The translations under genes and the position numbers were made by a program. From NCBI RefSeq assembly GCF_018918125.1, contig NZ_JAHLQA010000007.1, positions 62,001 through 126,000 on the forward strand: a DNA stretch of 64,000 bases. Direction: 5' to 3'. This DNA comes from Blautia sp. MSJ-19 (lineage in GTDB: Bacteria > Bacillota > Clostridia > Lachnospirales > Lachnospiraceae). Below the pieces are notes generated by a model. The model made no database searches, was not told the origin of the DNA, and saw only the letters and a list, made by a program, of their open reading frames with translations. Below, in pieces: positions 1 through 8,724 of the stretch (the stretch's first letter is position 1; every line of letters begins with the position of its first letter).

Positions 1-1
1 A

Positions 2-619
2 TCAAAAGAATTTGATGTTTCGATCAATACACTTTTGGGCGCACCGAGAAAGCAGATCTGTCAGTGTTGCGGAATGCCGCTCGAAGATGATGCGCTCATA
101 AGTCATAACAGCGATGGCAGCCTGAACGAAGAATACTGCAAATGGTGTTATGCCGATGGAACGTACACGTACAGTGATATGGATGATCTGATCGATGTCT
201 GCGTCACACATATGGTAAATGAACATTTTACAGAAGAACAGGCGCGGGCGTACATGAAGGATCTGCTTCCGAAACTGGATTACTGGAAAAGATATGAAGA
301 ACTCAGTGACAATGGGCAATTTGAAGCTTTCAAGAAACAACTGATGCAGGAAATCAATGATCTTCATATAGAAGGGCTGCCGGAAGTTAAGAAATTAAAT
401 GCACTTGTCGGAAAATATGTGAATCTTGAGTATCCATTGCCAAATGGTCAGAAAGTGAAATTTCTGAACGACCAGACAACTTACCTGGGAAATCAGCTGG
501 AATCTGAATTTGGTGGTGACCGGTGTTTTGGAGTCCTTGCAGGTATGGATTTTATCATGATCAGTACGTATGAGACAGAAGGTGCGAATCCAGAACTGGT
601 TCTCTATAAAAAAAGATAA
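2..619 (+). CDS. XRE-type HTH / zinc-ribbon protein, 5' end outside window
   Basis: The reading frame is open to the left edge, so the gene is partial. The first visible residues, SKEFDVSINTLLG, look like the end of an XRE/HTH_3 DNA-binding domain. They run into a Cys-rich zinc ribbon (QCCGMPLEDD, then EYCKWCYADG) and a helical region. From about residue 130 there is a small beta-rich domain (GKYVNLEYPLPNGQKVKF) of unknown role. A TTG at position 35 could be called as a start, but that would cut the protein inside its HTH. Known of the family: XRE proteins with a C-terminal 'putative zinc ribbon' are common uncharacterised regulators in Clostridia. The target is unknown. A hairpin terminator follows the stop. 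Confidence 0.75.
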   Translation, partial: SKEFDVSINTLLGAPRKQICQCCGMPLEDDALISHNSDGSLNEEYCKWCYADGTYTYSDMDDLIDVCVTHMVNEHFTEEQARAYMKDLLPKLDYWKRYEELSDNGQFEAFKKQLMQEINDLHIEGLPEVKKLNALVGKYVNLEYPLPNGQKVKFLNDQTTYLGNQLESEFGGDRCFGVLAGMDFIMISTYETEGANPELVLYKKR

Positions 620-633
620 ATATGTGTTATGCT

Positions 634-662
634 GAAAAGAGTCAGAAATGGCTCTTTTTTTG
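634..662 (+). terminator. Intrinsic terminator
   Basis: AAAGAGTC and GGCTCTTT pair around a six-base loop and are followed by a T run, just after the zinc-ribbon gene. Confidence 0.7.
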
Positions 663-861
663 CAGTTAAGATATTGTTTTTTCTTTGAAAAAAGTTTTTA
701 ATAATATTTAGAAGTGCAGATTTTTGCACACCTATTTATGAGATAATACCTCTATCAGATGGAACAAAACCAGGAGCAATCGTGATTTCAGAAATACAAC
801 TTCTATAAAAATTGTGCTATATTGTATTCCAACAAAATAATAACAGAAAGGGGAAGCACAA

Positions 862-1077
862 ATGTTGACGTTATTATTTATTATATGCATGTTTGGAATA
901 TTTGGAAAACTCTTCTGGTTTGGAATGAAAGCAGCCTGGGGAATTTCCAAATTCATATTGACGATCGTATTTCTGCCAATCGTTCTGGTTGGTCTCGTCG
1001 TAGGAGGATTACTTTCCATTGCATTCCCGATACTGATTGTGATCGGAATTATTGGATTCTGTGTATCAAAAGTATAA
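862..1077 (+). CDS. Small hydrophobic membrane protein (71 aa)
   Basis: Short protein with two hydrophobic stretches: residues about 3-18 and about 30-68, the second probably two helices with a GLVVGGLL turn. There is a good ribosome site (GAAAGGGGAAG) 8 bases before the ATG. No domain is recognised. It ends 13 bases before the start of the WYL regulator and is probably co-transcribed with it, so it may be an effector or accessory membrane peptide of that regulator. It could also be an independent small membrane protein. Codons look normal for the region. Confidence 0.65.
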   Translation: MLTLLFIICMFGIFGKLFWFGMKAAWGISKFILTIVFLPIVLVGLVVGGLLSIAFPILIVIGIIGFCVSKV

Positions 1078-1090
1078 AGGAGCCCACCAC

Positions 1091-2074
1091 ATGCCACCAC
1101 TGACACAAAATTTACGAATTTTATACCTTATGGATATCATGTTGCAGCGGACGGATGACCATCATATGTTGAATGCGGTGCAGTTATGCGAAATCCTGGA
1201 GCAGGAATATTCTCTTCCGACTGACCGACGGACAATCTATTCAGATTTGGAAATTCTCGAGAAGTACGGACTGGATGTGCAGCAGAAGAGAGGTAAGAAG
1301 CCGGGATATTACATCGGTGCACGTGACTTTGAACTGCCGGAGCTGAAACTTCTGGTGGATGCAGTACAGTCGTCAAAGTTCATTACCGAAAACAAATCAC
1401 GGGAACTGATCAGGAAACTGGAGAAGCTGTGCTGCAGAACAGATGCCGATATCCTGGCAAAGCAGGTATTTGTCGTGAATCGTCCGAAGACAGAGAATGA
1501 AACAATTTATTATAATGTAGACAAGCTTCATACGGCAATCTTTGAGAATCGGGAAATTGCGTTTCAGTATGCAGAGTGGACCATGCAAAAAAAGATACGT
1601 TTGAAAAAGGATGGTGCCATGTATGTGGTCAGCCCATGGGCACTGACCTGGGACGATGAAAATTATTATCTGGTTGCCTATGATGCCGTGGCAGGAATCA
1701 TCAAGCACTACCGCGTGGACAAGATGCTTAAGATGGCAGTTCTTGAGACAGAGCGCAAAGGGAAAGAAGCCTTTGAGGACTTTGATCTTGCTGACTTTGC
1801 AAAGAAAACATTTGGCATGTACGGTGGAGCGGATGCAGAAGTATCCCTGATCTGTGAGCAGCACCTGGCCGGGGTGATCCTGGATCGTTTTGGTCATGAT
1901 GTCTGGATGAGACCGGTGGATTCCGAACATTTTCATGTAAAGGTGCTTGTGGCAGTCAGTTCACAGTTTTTTGGATGGGTCACAGGGATTGGCAAAGGAC
2001 TGGAAATCGAAGGTCCGGAGAATATCCGGGAACAGTACAAAGAATATTTGCAGGAATTACTGACAAAGTACTGA
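1091..2074 (+). CDS. WYL-domain transcriptional regulator
   Basis: A 327-residue HTH/WYL regulator. The N-terminal winged helix (residues about 5-70) contains TDRRTIYSDLEILEKYGLD, typical of the DeoR-like HTH in this family. The WYL domain follows (about 125-205) with the hallmark stretch SPWALTWDDENYYLVAYD and HYRVDKM. The C-terminal WCX part completes the usual length. I chose the ATG at 1091 because it sits 8 bases after AAAGGAG; upstream in-frame codons would overlap the small membrane gene. WYL proteins sense ligands or nucleic acid and often repress neighbouring genes. The target here is unknown, but the upstream small membrane gene is a candidate. Confidence 0.85.
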   Translation: MPPLTQNLRILYLMDIMLQRTDDHHMLNAVQLCEILEQEYSLPTDRRTIYSDLEILEKYGLDVQQKRGKKPGYYIGARDFELPELKLLVDAVQSSKFITENKSRELIRKLEKLCCRTDADILAKQVFVVNRPKTENETIYYNVDKLHTAIFENREIAFQYAEWTMQKKIRLKKDGAMYVVSPWALTWDDENYYLVAYDAVAGIIKHYRVDKMLKMAVLETERKGKEAFEDFDLADFAKKTFGMYGGADAEVSLICEQHLAGVILDRFGHDVWMRPVDSEHFHVKVLVAVSSQFFGWVTGIGKGLEIEGPENIREQYKEYLQELLTKY

Positions 2075-2102
2075 GAAAATAGATAATTAAGACATTTATA
2101 CG

Positions 2103-2140
2103 AAAGTCACATCACAGTAATTATGTGGTGTGACTTTTAC
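2103..2140 (+). terminator. Intrinsic terminator after WYL gene
   Basis: AAAGTCACATCACA pairs with TGTGGTGTGACTTT (one G-T wobble) around a seven-base loop and is followed by a T-rich run. Confidence 0.75.
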
Positions 2141-2303
2141 TTTACCGGAAAATTTAGACGAAAAACGTGTAAATCCAATTTCTTCCGACAAATTCCATCA
2201 AGAAATCCCTTCAATATAATGCGAAAATATGCTATGATTTTTAAGATAGACAAAGTCTGCAATTCCAAACGGAGATAAAGAATGAACAACGGAGGAAAGA
2301 AGG

Positions 2304-3497
2304 ATGAAAAAATGCAGAAAAGCAGCAGCCATACTTCTGATTGTAGCTATGGCAGCACTTGCACTGGCCGGATGTGGCGGCAACACTGTAACGACAGAGA
2401 ATACAGGCAGTTCTGACTACAGAGTCTGTATGATCACGGATGCAGGAGATATCACGGACCAGTCATTTAACCAGACAACTTACGAGGCGTGCAGAGATTA
2501 CTGTCAGGCGAATGATATTAATTTTACTTACAAGAAACCAGATGGTGATACGGATTATGCCAGAACAGCCATGGTCGATGTGGCAGTGGCAGAAGGATAC
2601 AATATTATTGTAATGTCAGGATATGTATTTGCACAGACCGTTGTGGATACCTCTTTTAAATATCCGGATATTAAATTTATTGTACTGGATATGAGTGCCG
2701 GAGATATCGGTGCGGCGGCAGTTGGAAATGCATATTATGATGATCCGGATGCGTACAACGTAGCAGATTACTACAACACAGAAAACACCTATCTTGCAAT
2801 CTATCAGGAAGCAATACCGGGATACCTTGCGGGTTATGCAGCAGTAAAACTTGGTTATCGTCATCTTGGTTTCCTTGGCGGACAGGCCGTACCGGGTGTA
2901 ATAAGGTATGGATATGGTTATGTTCAGGGAATCAATGCAGCTGCAGAGGAAATGGGAATCACAGATGATGTGACGATTGAATATGCATATGGCGGACAGT
3001 TTTATGGATCTACTGAGATTACGGCAGCGATGGATACCTGGTACAGCAACGGAACAGAAGTCGTTTTTGCCTGTGGTGGTGGAATCTTTACATCAGCGGC
3101 AGAAGCAGCAGCAAAAGTTGGCGGCAAGCTCATCGGAGTCGATTCAGACCAGTCACCGACGATTGATGCGTACGGAGAGGGGATGACAGTTACTTCTGCA
3201 ATGAAGAGCCTTACGGCAACAATAAATTCCATGCTGGATTCCATTATCTACGATGGCACATGGGAGGAACATGTCGGACAGGTAGAAAATCTTGGACTTG
3301 TTTCCAAAGATGATATGTCATTAAACTACGTTGGACTTCCGGAAGATACCACACAGTGGAATGATAACTTTACAATAGAAGACTATAAAAAACTTGTAGG
3401 TGACATCTTTGACGGCAAAGTGCAGGTAGATAACAGTACAGATAAAATGCCACAGGTATCTGTAACATTAAACGTACGTGAAGGTACGATCAAATAA
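2304..3497 (+). CDS. BMP-family nucleoside-binding lipoprotein of ABC transporter
   Basis: Extracellular solute-binding lipoprotein. Residues 1-23 form a lipoprotein signal with lipobox LALAGC, so Cys23 or so is lipidated. The mature part begins VCMITDAGDITDQSFNQ, the typical Bmp/PnrA/Med-family opening, and is of normal length (397 aa). Known members bind purine or pyrimidine nucleosides for a matching ABC importer. It heads an operon with an ATPase, two permeases, a sugar-kinase-type kinase and uridine kinase, which supports nucleoside uptake. Ribosome site GGAGGAAAG. A possible -10 (TATGAT, 2233-2238) lies upstream, but its -35 is poor. Confidence 0.9.
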   Translation: MKKCRKAAAILLIVAMAALALAGCGGNTVTTENTGSSDYRVCMITDAGDITDQSFNQTTYEACRDYCQANDINFTYKKPDGDTDYARTAMVDVAVAEGYNIIVMSGYVFAQTVVDTSFKYPDIKFIVLDMSAGDIGAAAVGNAYYDDPDAYNVADYYNTENTYLAIYQEAIPGYLAGYAAVKLGYRHLGFLGGQAVPGVIRYGYGYVQGINAAAEEMGITDDVTIEYAYGGQFYGSTEITAAMDTWYSNGTEVVFACGGGIFTSAAEAAAKVGGKLIGVDSDQSPTIDAYGEGMTVTSAMKSLTATINSMLDSIIYDGTWEEHVGQVENLGLVSKDDMSLNYVGLPEDTTQWNDNFTIEDYKKLVGDIFDGKVQVDNSTDKMPQVSVTLNVREGTIK

Positions 3498-3519
3498 GAA
3501 AAAGGGAAGGAACACGAGT

Positions 3520-5049
3520 ATGTCTGAATATGCAATTGAAATGTTGAACATTACCAAACGTTTCCCTGGAATCGTTGCAAATGATAATATTACGCTTCAG
3601 TTGAAAAAAGGTGAGATTCATGCGCTTCTGGGCGAAAACGGAGCTGGAAAGTCTACTCTGATGAGTATTCTTTTTGGTCTGTATCAGCCGGAAGAAGGCG
3701 AGATCCGCAAAGATGGAAAGAAAGTAGAGATCAAGAATCCAAATGATGCCAATGCGCTTGGAATCGGAATGGTGCATCAGCATTTCAAACTTGTTGAATG
3801 CTTTTCTGTACTGGATAATATCATTCTTGGTGTGGAACCGATCAGCCATGGACTTCTCAAAAAAGATGATGCAAGAAAGAAAGTCATGGAATTATCTGAG
3901 AAATATCATCTGCAGGTAGACCCAGATGCGCTGATTGAAAATATCACAGTAGGTATGCAGCAGAGAACAGAAATTCTGAAAATGCTGTACCGTGACAATG
4001 AAATCCTGATCTTTGATGAGCCGACTGCTGTGCTGACCGTGCAGGAGATCGCGGAACTTATGAAGATCATGAAAGACCTTGCAGCAGAGGGTAAGAGCAT
4101 TCTTTTCATTACACATAAACTGAATGAGATCATGCAGGTTGCCGATCGCTGTACCATTCTCCGCAAAGGAAAATATGTGGATACAGTAAACATCAAAGAT
4201 ACCACACCGGAGAAACTTTCTGCCATGATGGTTGGAAGAAACATCAGCTTCAAAGTAGAAAAAGCTCCGGCAAAACCGGGCAAAGTCGTTCTGGATGTCA
4301 AAGGAATGACTGTTGCAGGCGAAAATAACAAAAAAGATGCCGTCAAGAATGTTTCTTTCCAGGTAAGGGAAGGAGAGATCGTATGTATTGCAGGAATCGA
4401 TGGAAACGGACAGAGCGAACTGGTCTATGGACTTTCCGGACTGTCCGATCTGAAATCCGGTACGATTCATATGAACGGTCAGGATCTCACGAAAGCATCT
4501 GTAAGACAGAGATCGATCCTGGGTGAAAGCCATATCCCGGAAGACCGTCATAAACATGGTCTGGTACTTGATTATTCTCTGGAGGATAACATGGTGCTTC
4601 AGACATATTTCAAGCCACGTTTTACAAATAAATTCGGTTTCCTGAAAAAGAATGAGATCCGAAACTATGCAGAGAAGCTGATCGGAGAATATGATGTAAG
4701 ATCCAGTCAGGGACCGGTGACAGTCGCTCGAACCATGTCCGGTGGAAATCAGCAGAAAGCAATCGTTGCGAGAGAAATCGACAAAGATCCGACGTTCCTG
4801 ATCGCAGTACAGCCGACCCGAGGAGTTGATGTCGGTGCGATCGAGCTGATCCACAAACAGATTGTGGAAGAACGCGACAAAGGAAAGGGTGTCCTTCTTG
4901 TCAGTCTGGAACTGGATGAGGTTATGGATGTGTCCGACAGAATTCTTGTCATGTATGAGGGTGAGATTGTCGGGGAATTCAACCCGGATGAAGTGACAGT
5001 AGAGGAGCTTGGCCTTTATATGACCGGTGCCAAGAGACAGGAGGTTTGA
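3520..5049 (+). CDS. Nucleoside ABC transporter ATPase (two ABC domains)
   Basis: A 509-residue tandem ATPase. The first nucleotide-binding domain has Walker A GENGAGKST and Walker B LIFDEPTAVLT. The second has a degenerate Walker A (GIDGNGQSELV) but a good signature MSGGNQQKAIVARE. Such asymmetry is normal for the sugar/nucleoside (RbsA/YufO-like) branch. The ATG at 3520 follows AGGGAAGG; a GTG at 3478 overlaps the previous gene and gives a non-homologous N-terminus. It powers import together with the binding lipoprotein before it and the two permeases after it (gap of 3 bases). Confidence 0.92.
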   Translation: MSEYAIEMLNITKRFPGIVANDNITLQLKKGEIHALLGENGAGKSTLMSILFGLYQPEEGEIRKDGKKVEIKNPNDANALGIGMVHQHFKLVECFSVLDNIILGVEPISHGLLKKDDARKKVMELSEKYHLQVDPDALIENITVGMQQRTEILKMLYRDNEILIFDEPTAVLTVQEIAELMKIMKDLAAEGKSILFITHKLNEIMQVADRCTILRKGKYVDTVNIKDTTPEKLSAMMVGRNISFKVEKAPAKPGKVVLDVKGMTVAGENNKKDAVKNVSFQVREGEIVCIAGIDGNGQSELVYGLSGLSDLKSGTIHMNGQDLTKASVRQRSILGESHIPEDRHKHGLVLDYSLEDNMVLQTYFKPRFTNKFGFLKKNEIRNYAEKLIGEYDVRSSQGPVTVARTMSGGNQQKAIVAREIDKDPTFLIAVQPTRGVDVGAIELIHKQIVEERDKGKGVLLVSLELDEVMDVSDRILVMYEGEIVGEFNPDEVTVEELGLYMTGAKRQEV

Positions 5050-5052
5050 TCA

Positions 5053-6186
5053 ATGAACAATAAAGAGAAGAAAAATATACTGTCGAATGGAGCGGCACAG
5101 ACACTGATCGCCTCTCTGATCTGTATTATTCTTGGATTGCTGGTTGGATATATCGTGCTTCTGGCCATCAATCCGGCCGGTGCGGGAAGAGCAATCACAT
5201 CTATTTTAAAGAACTTTTTGTATTTTCCAAGACCGGAAGTAGCACTGGAATATTTTGGAAGCACACTTGCCAAAACTGCACCGCTTCTGATGTGTACATT
5301 GTCTGTTCTGTTTGCTTACAAAGTAGGACTTTTTAATATCGGAGCATCCGGACAGTATACGGTAGGAGCAGGTTTCGCATTGTATTTCGCTATCCATTAC
5401 AATGCACCGTGGTGGGTATGCCTGATTCTTGCAATGTTTGGAGGTGCAGTACTTGGTGCGGCTGCCGGAGCACTGAAAGCATATCTCAATGTAAATGAAG
5501 TTATTGCATGCATCATGCTGAACTGGATAAGTCTTTATGCAGTAAATACTGTTCTTACAGAAGTAAAGGAATCTGGAACAACTTATACATTACCGCTTCG
5601 CACGAATAATCCCAATGCAATTATTCCGCATCTGGGACTGCAGCATTTATTTGCTGATAACCGCTATGTGACGATTGCGATTCCAATGGCAGTCGTTTTT
5701 GCAATCCTGGTATGGGTTGTACTTGGCAAGACAAAATTAGGATACGAACTGAAGGCGACAGGACTTTCTGTGAATGCAGCCAAATATGCCGGAATGAAAG
5801 AAAAGAAAAACATTATCCTGACTATGGCAATCTCCGGAGCGCTGGCAGGACTTGGCGCAGCGTTTCTTTACTTAAGCGGAATCGAGCAGTGGTCCTGTGC
5901 ACAGACAGCAGTTCCGAATATGGGATTTAACGGAATCGCAGCAGCGTTCCTTGGCGGAATCCATCCGATTGGAGCAATCTTTTCCTCCTTCTTTATCCAG
6001 CATATCACCAGTGGCGGTGCGTATGTAGATAAGATGGTTTACTGCTCACAGATTTCTGACCTGATCGCAGCAATCATCATCTATTTCTGTGGTTTTGTAC
6101 TGTTCTTCAAACACTGCATCAATCATGGAATCCAGAAATCTGAAGATAAAAAATTAAAAGCAGCACAGCAGAAAGGAGGAGAATAA
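5053..6186 (+). CDS. Nucleoside ABC transporter permease (YufP type)
   Basis: Integral membrane permease of 377 residues with about nine hydrophobic segments and the BPD_transp_2 pattern (GASGQYTVGAGFALY near residue 98, NEVIACIMLNWISLY near 148, ISGALAGLGAAFLYLSGIEQW near 258). In this ABC family the longer permease is encoded first and the shorter second, as here. It forms the heterodimeric channel with the next gene, which starts 2 bases after its stop. Substrate is inferred as nucleosides from the operon. Confidence 0.9.
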   Translation: MNNKEKKNILSNGAAQTLIASLICIILGLLVGYIVLLAINPAGAGRAITSILKNFLYFPRPEVALEYFGSTLAKTAPLLMCTLSVLFAYKVGLFNIGASGQYTVGAGFALYFAIHYNAPWWVCLILAMFGGAVLGAAAGALKAYLNVNEVIACIMLNWISLYAVNTVLTEVKESGTTYTLPLRTNNPNAIIPHLGLQHLFADNRYVTIAIPMAVVFAILVWVVLGKTKLGYELKATGLSVNAAKYAGMKEKKNIILTMAISGALAGLGAAFLYLSGIEQWSCAQTAVPNMGFNGIAAAFLGGIHPIGAIFSSFFIQHITSGGAYVDKMVYCSQISDLIAAIIIYFCGFVLFFKHCINHGIQKSEDKKLKAAQQKGGE

Positions 6187-6188
6187 GC

Positions 6189-7130
6189 ATGGCTTTATTA
6201 TTACAGTATACTCTGATCTACGCATCGGTACTGTTACTGGTTGCGTTGGGCGGCTGTTTCTCCGAACGAAGTGGAATTATCAACCTGGGACTGGAAGGAA
6301 TCATGGTTGCCGGAGCTCTTGGTGGAGCACTGGTGATGAAATATATGCCGGGACTTTCTGCACCGATGATGGTAATCTGCGTGATCCTTGGAAGTGTGAT
6401 CTTTGGAATGCTATTCTCACTCCTTCTTGCAGTTGCAGCAATCAATTTCAATGCGGACCAGACCCTGGTCGGAACTGCGATGAACATGCTTGCTACTGCG
6501 GCGGCGACTGTATTTGTCAAAGCAGTCAACATGGCAGAAAATCCGAACAATGTGTCATCTACCATTCAGTACATCAATCAGAAAAAAGCACTTTCCATCG
6601 TGAAAATTGCCGGATTTGAAATAAACTGGTTCATGATCATCACAGTCGTGCTTCTGATCGTGGCAAATATTGTACTGTACCGAACCCGTCTCGGGCTTCG
6701 TCTGAGAGCCTGCGGTGAACATCCACAGGCAGCGGATTCAGTTGGTATAAACGTATATAAAATGCGCTATATCGGTGTTTTGATCTCAGGATTTCTTGGT
6801 GGACTTGGTGGAATCGTATATATTACAGCCGGTGTTTCCGAGTGGAAATTTGAAAACGGTGTGGCCGGATTTGGATTCCTTGCACTGGCCGTTATGATCT
6901 TCGGACAGTGGAAACCAAATCTCATTGCGCTGGCAGCGTTATTATTCGGGCTTTTCCGTGCATTATCCAATGTATATTCCGGATTTGATTTCCTTGCATC
7001 CCTGAATATTCCGGGAACATTTTATAAGATGCTCCCGTATATTATTTCGCTGCTGGTACTTGCTGTTTCTTCGAAGAAATCAAGAGCACCGAAGGCTGAG
7101 GGAATTCCTTACGACAAAGGACAGAGATAA
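6189..7130 (+). CDS. Nucleoside ABC transporter permease (YufQ type)
   Basis: Second permease of the importer, 313 residues, with about eight membrane segments. Family features include GGCFSERSGIINLGLEGIM near the N-terminus, NFNADQTLVGTAMNMLA in the middle and the EHPQAADSVGINVYKMRY loop. It pairs with the permease just upstream. The ribosome site AAAGGAGGAGAATAAGC overlaps the end of the previous gene. The kinase gene that follows starts after 15 bases, so imported nucleosides are probably phosphorylated at once. Confidence 0.9.
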   Translation: MALLLQYTLIYASVLLLVALGGCFSERSGIINLGLEGIMVAGALGGALVMKYMPGLSAPMMVICVILGSVIFGMLFSLLLAVAAINFNADQTLVGTAMNMLATAAATVFVKAVNMAENPNNVSSTIQYINQKKALSIVKIAGFEINWFMIITVVLLIVANIVLYRTRLGLRLRACGEHPQAADSVGINVYKMRYIGVLISGFLGGLGGIVYITAGVSEWKFENGVAGFGFLALAVMIFGQWKPNLIALAALLFGLFRALSNVYSGFDFLASLNIPGTFYKMLPYIISLLVLAVSSKKSRAPKAEGIPYDKGQR

Positions 7131-7145
7131 AGGAGAAAAAATACA

Positions 7146-8066
7146 ATGGGAATTGTTGTAATTGGAGATGTTTTTATTGATGTCAAAGGCTATTCCACAT
7201 CTCCGTATATTCCGGCGGGAAGAAATGCCGGAACGATCGTGCAGATCCACGGTGGAGTAGGTCGAAATGTTGTGGAGGATATTGCAAATGTAGAACTGGA
7301 ACCGACGTTTATCGGAACTGTCGATGATGATGCAATGGGTGAAGAAGTCATTCAGAAGCTGAATCGCCATAAGGTCAACACACAGTACATGCGAAAAGTA
7401 AAAGACGGTATGGGAACCTGGCTGGCAGTTTTTAACCATGAAGGTGATGTCGTTGCATCCATTTCAAAAAGACCGGATCACAGTACGATTGAGCGGATTC
7501 TGGATGAACAGGGAGACGAGATCTTTAAAAATGCCGACAGTATTGTGATAGAGATTGACCTTGAAAAGGAAATTGTTAAAAAGACATTTGCTTATGCAGA
7601 AAAATATAACAAAAAAGTTTATGCGATCGTGTCCAACATGACGATTGCAATTGAACGAAGAGATTTTATCAGAAGAACGGCATGTTTTGTGTGCAATCAG
7701 CAGGAAGCCGGAATTCTTTTCTCAGAAGACTATGAGCATGTTACCGCAGAAGAAATGGCAGAGATTCTTGCACAGCGTATCCGCACAGCGAAGATTCCAA
7801 AGATGGTTGTGACCATGGGTAGTGATGGTGCTGCCTATGCGGAGCAGGAGGGTGAAAAAGGTGTATATCCGGCGCTTAAAGTGGATGTTGTAGACACAAC
7901 CGGAGCCGGAGATTCCTTTTTTGCAGGGGTCTGCATGGGACTTACTTATGGAAAGACACTGCGTGAGGCATGCGGAATCGGAACGAGGCTTGCATCAACA
8001 GTTATCTGTACATCAGAAAATATCTGTCCGAGATTCATGCCTGAAGAATTCGGACTTACGAGGTAA
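7146..8066 (+). CDS. PfkB-family carbohydrate/nucleoside kinase
   Basis: A 306-residue ribokinase-fold kinase. The N-terminus VVIGDVFIDVKGY and GGVGRNVVEDIA form the substrate site. The C-terminal PfkB signature VDTTGAGDSFFAGV carries the anion hole and catalytic Asp. In an operon with a BMP-type importer and uridine kinase it probably phosphorylates a nucleoside (pseudouridine, inosine or adenosine are the obvious choices) or ribose. The substrate cannot be read from the motifs alone. It ends 6 bases before uridine kinase. Confidence 0.85.
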   Translation: MGIVVIGDVFIDVKGYSTSPYIPAGRNAGTIVQIHGGVGRNVVEDIANVELEPTFIGTVDDDAMGEEVIQKLNRHKVNTQYMRKVKDGMGTWLAVFNHEGDVVASISKRPDHSTIERILDEQGDEIFKNADSIVIEIDLEKEIVKKTFAYAEKYNKKVYAIVSNMTIAIERRDFIRRTACFVCNQQEAGILFSEDYEHVTAEEMAEILAQRIRTAKIPKMVVTMGSDGAAYAEQEGEKGVYPALKVDVVDTTGAGDSFFAGVCMGLTYGKTLREACGIGTRLASTVICTSENICPRFMPEEFGLTR

Positions 8067-8072
8067 AAAAAG

Positions 8073-8696
8073 ATGGAAAGTATTATTATCGGGATTGCCG
8101 GGGGATCTGGATCCGGCAAATCCACATTTACAAACAGAATCAAAGAACGTTTTGGGAATAAGGTAGTGGTCATTTATCATGACAATTATTATCGCAGACA
8201 GGACGGTATTCCATTTGAAAAACGTGTTAAAGTAAATTACGATCATCCGGATTCTCTGGAGACAGATCTATTGGTTGAACATCTGAAGCAGCTCAAAGAA
8301 GGAAAGACGATCGAATGCCCGGTATACGATTACAGCCAGCATAATCGATCTGATAAAGTGATTCAGATTGAGCCAAGACCGGTTATTCTGGTAGAGGGAA
8401 TCCTGCTTCTGGCAGATCCGAGAATCCGAGATCTTCTCGATATCAAAGTGTACGTTGAGGCAGATGCGGACGAAAGAATCCTGCGTCGTATTTCCAGAGA
8501 TGTGGAGGAGAGAGGAAGAGACCTTAACGGAATTATTGAACAGTATCTGACTACGGTCAAGCCGATGCATTATCTGTATGTACAGCCGACGAGAGCAAAA
8601 GCCGATATTGTGATCAACAGTGGAAAGAATGATGTAGCATTTGACTTATTTGTGTCAAAGATTGAACAGCTTCTTCAGGAGCGGTCTCAGAAATAG
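8073..8696 (+). CDS. udk: Uridine kinase
   Basis: Cytosolic kinase converting uridine and cytidine to UMP and CMP with ATP or GTP, in pyrimidine salvage. P-loop GIAGGSGSGKST at residues about 7-18, substrate-site YYRRQDGIPFEKR and NYDHPDSLETDL, and the lid-region arginines RRISRDVEERGR. Length of 207 residues fits Udk. Last gene of the nucleoside uptake operon. No clear terminator separates it from the sensor kinase remnant 28 bases on. Confidence 0.92.
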   Translation: MESIIIGIAGGSGSGKSTFTNRIKERFGNKVVVIYHDNYYRRQDGIPFEKRVKVNYDHPDSLETDLLVEHLKQLKEGKTIECPVYDYSQHNRSDKVIQIEPRPVILVEGILLLADPRIRDLLDIKVYVEADADERILRRISRDVEERGRDLNGIIEQYLTTVKPMHYLYVQPTRAKADIVINSGKNDVAFDLFVSKIEQLLQERSQK

Positions 8697-8724
8697 TACC
8701 GAACAGCAGTAATATGGGGGATAA

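Noticed and set aside
3892..4854. Long minus-strand frame opposite the nucleoside ABC ATPase gene
   Set aside because: Antisense shadow of a clearly recognised gene; no domain. Similarly for 24455-25516 opposite the beta-galactosidase gene and 56494-57579 opposite the regulator.
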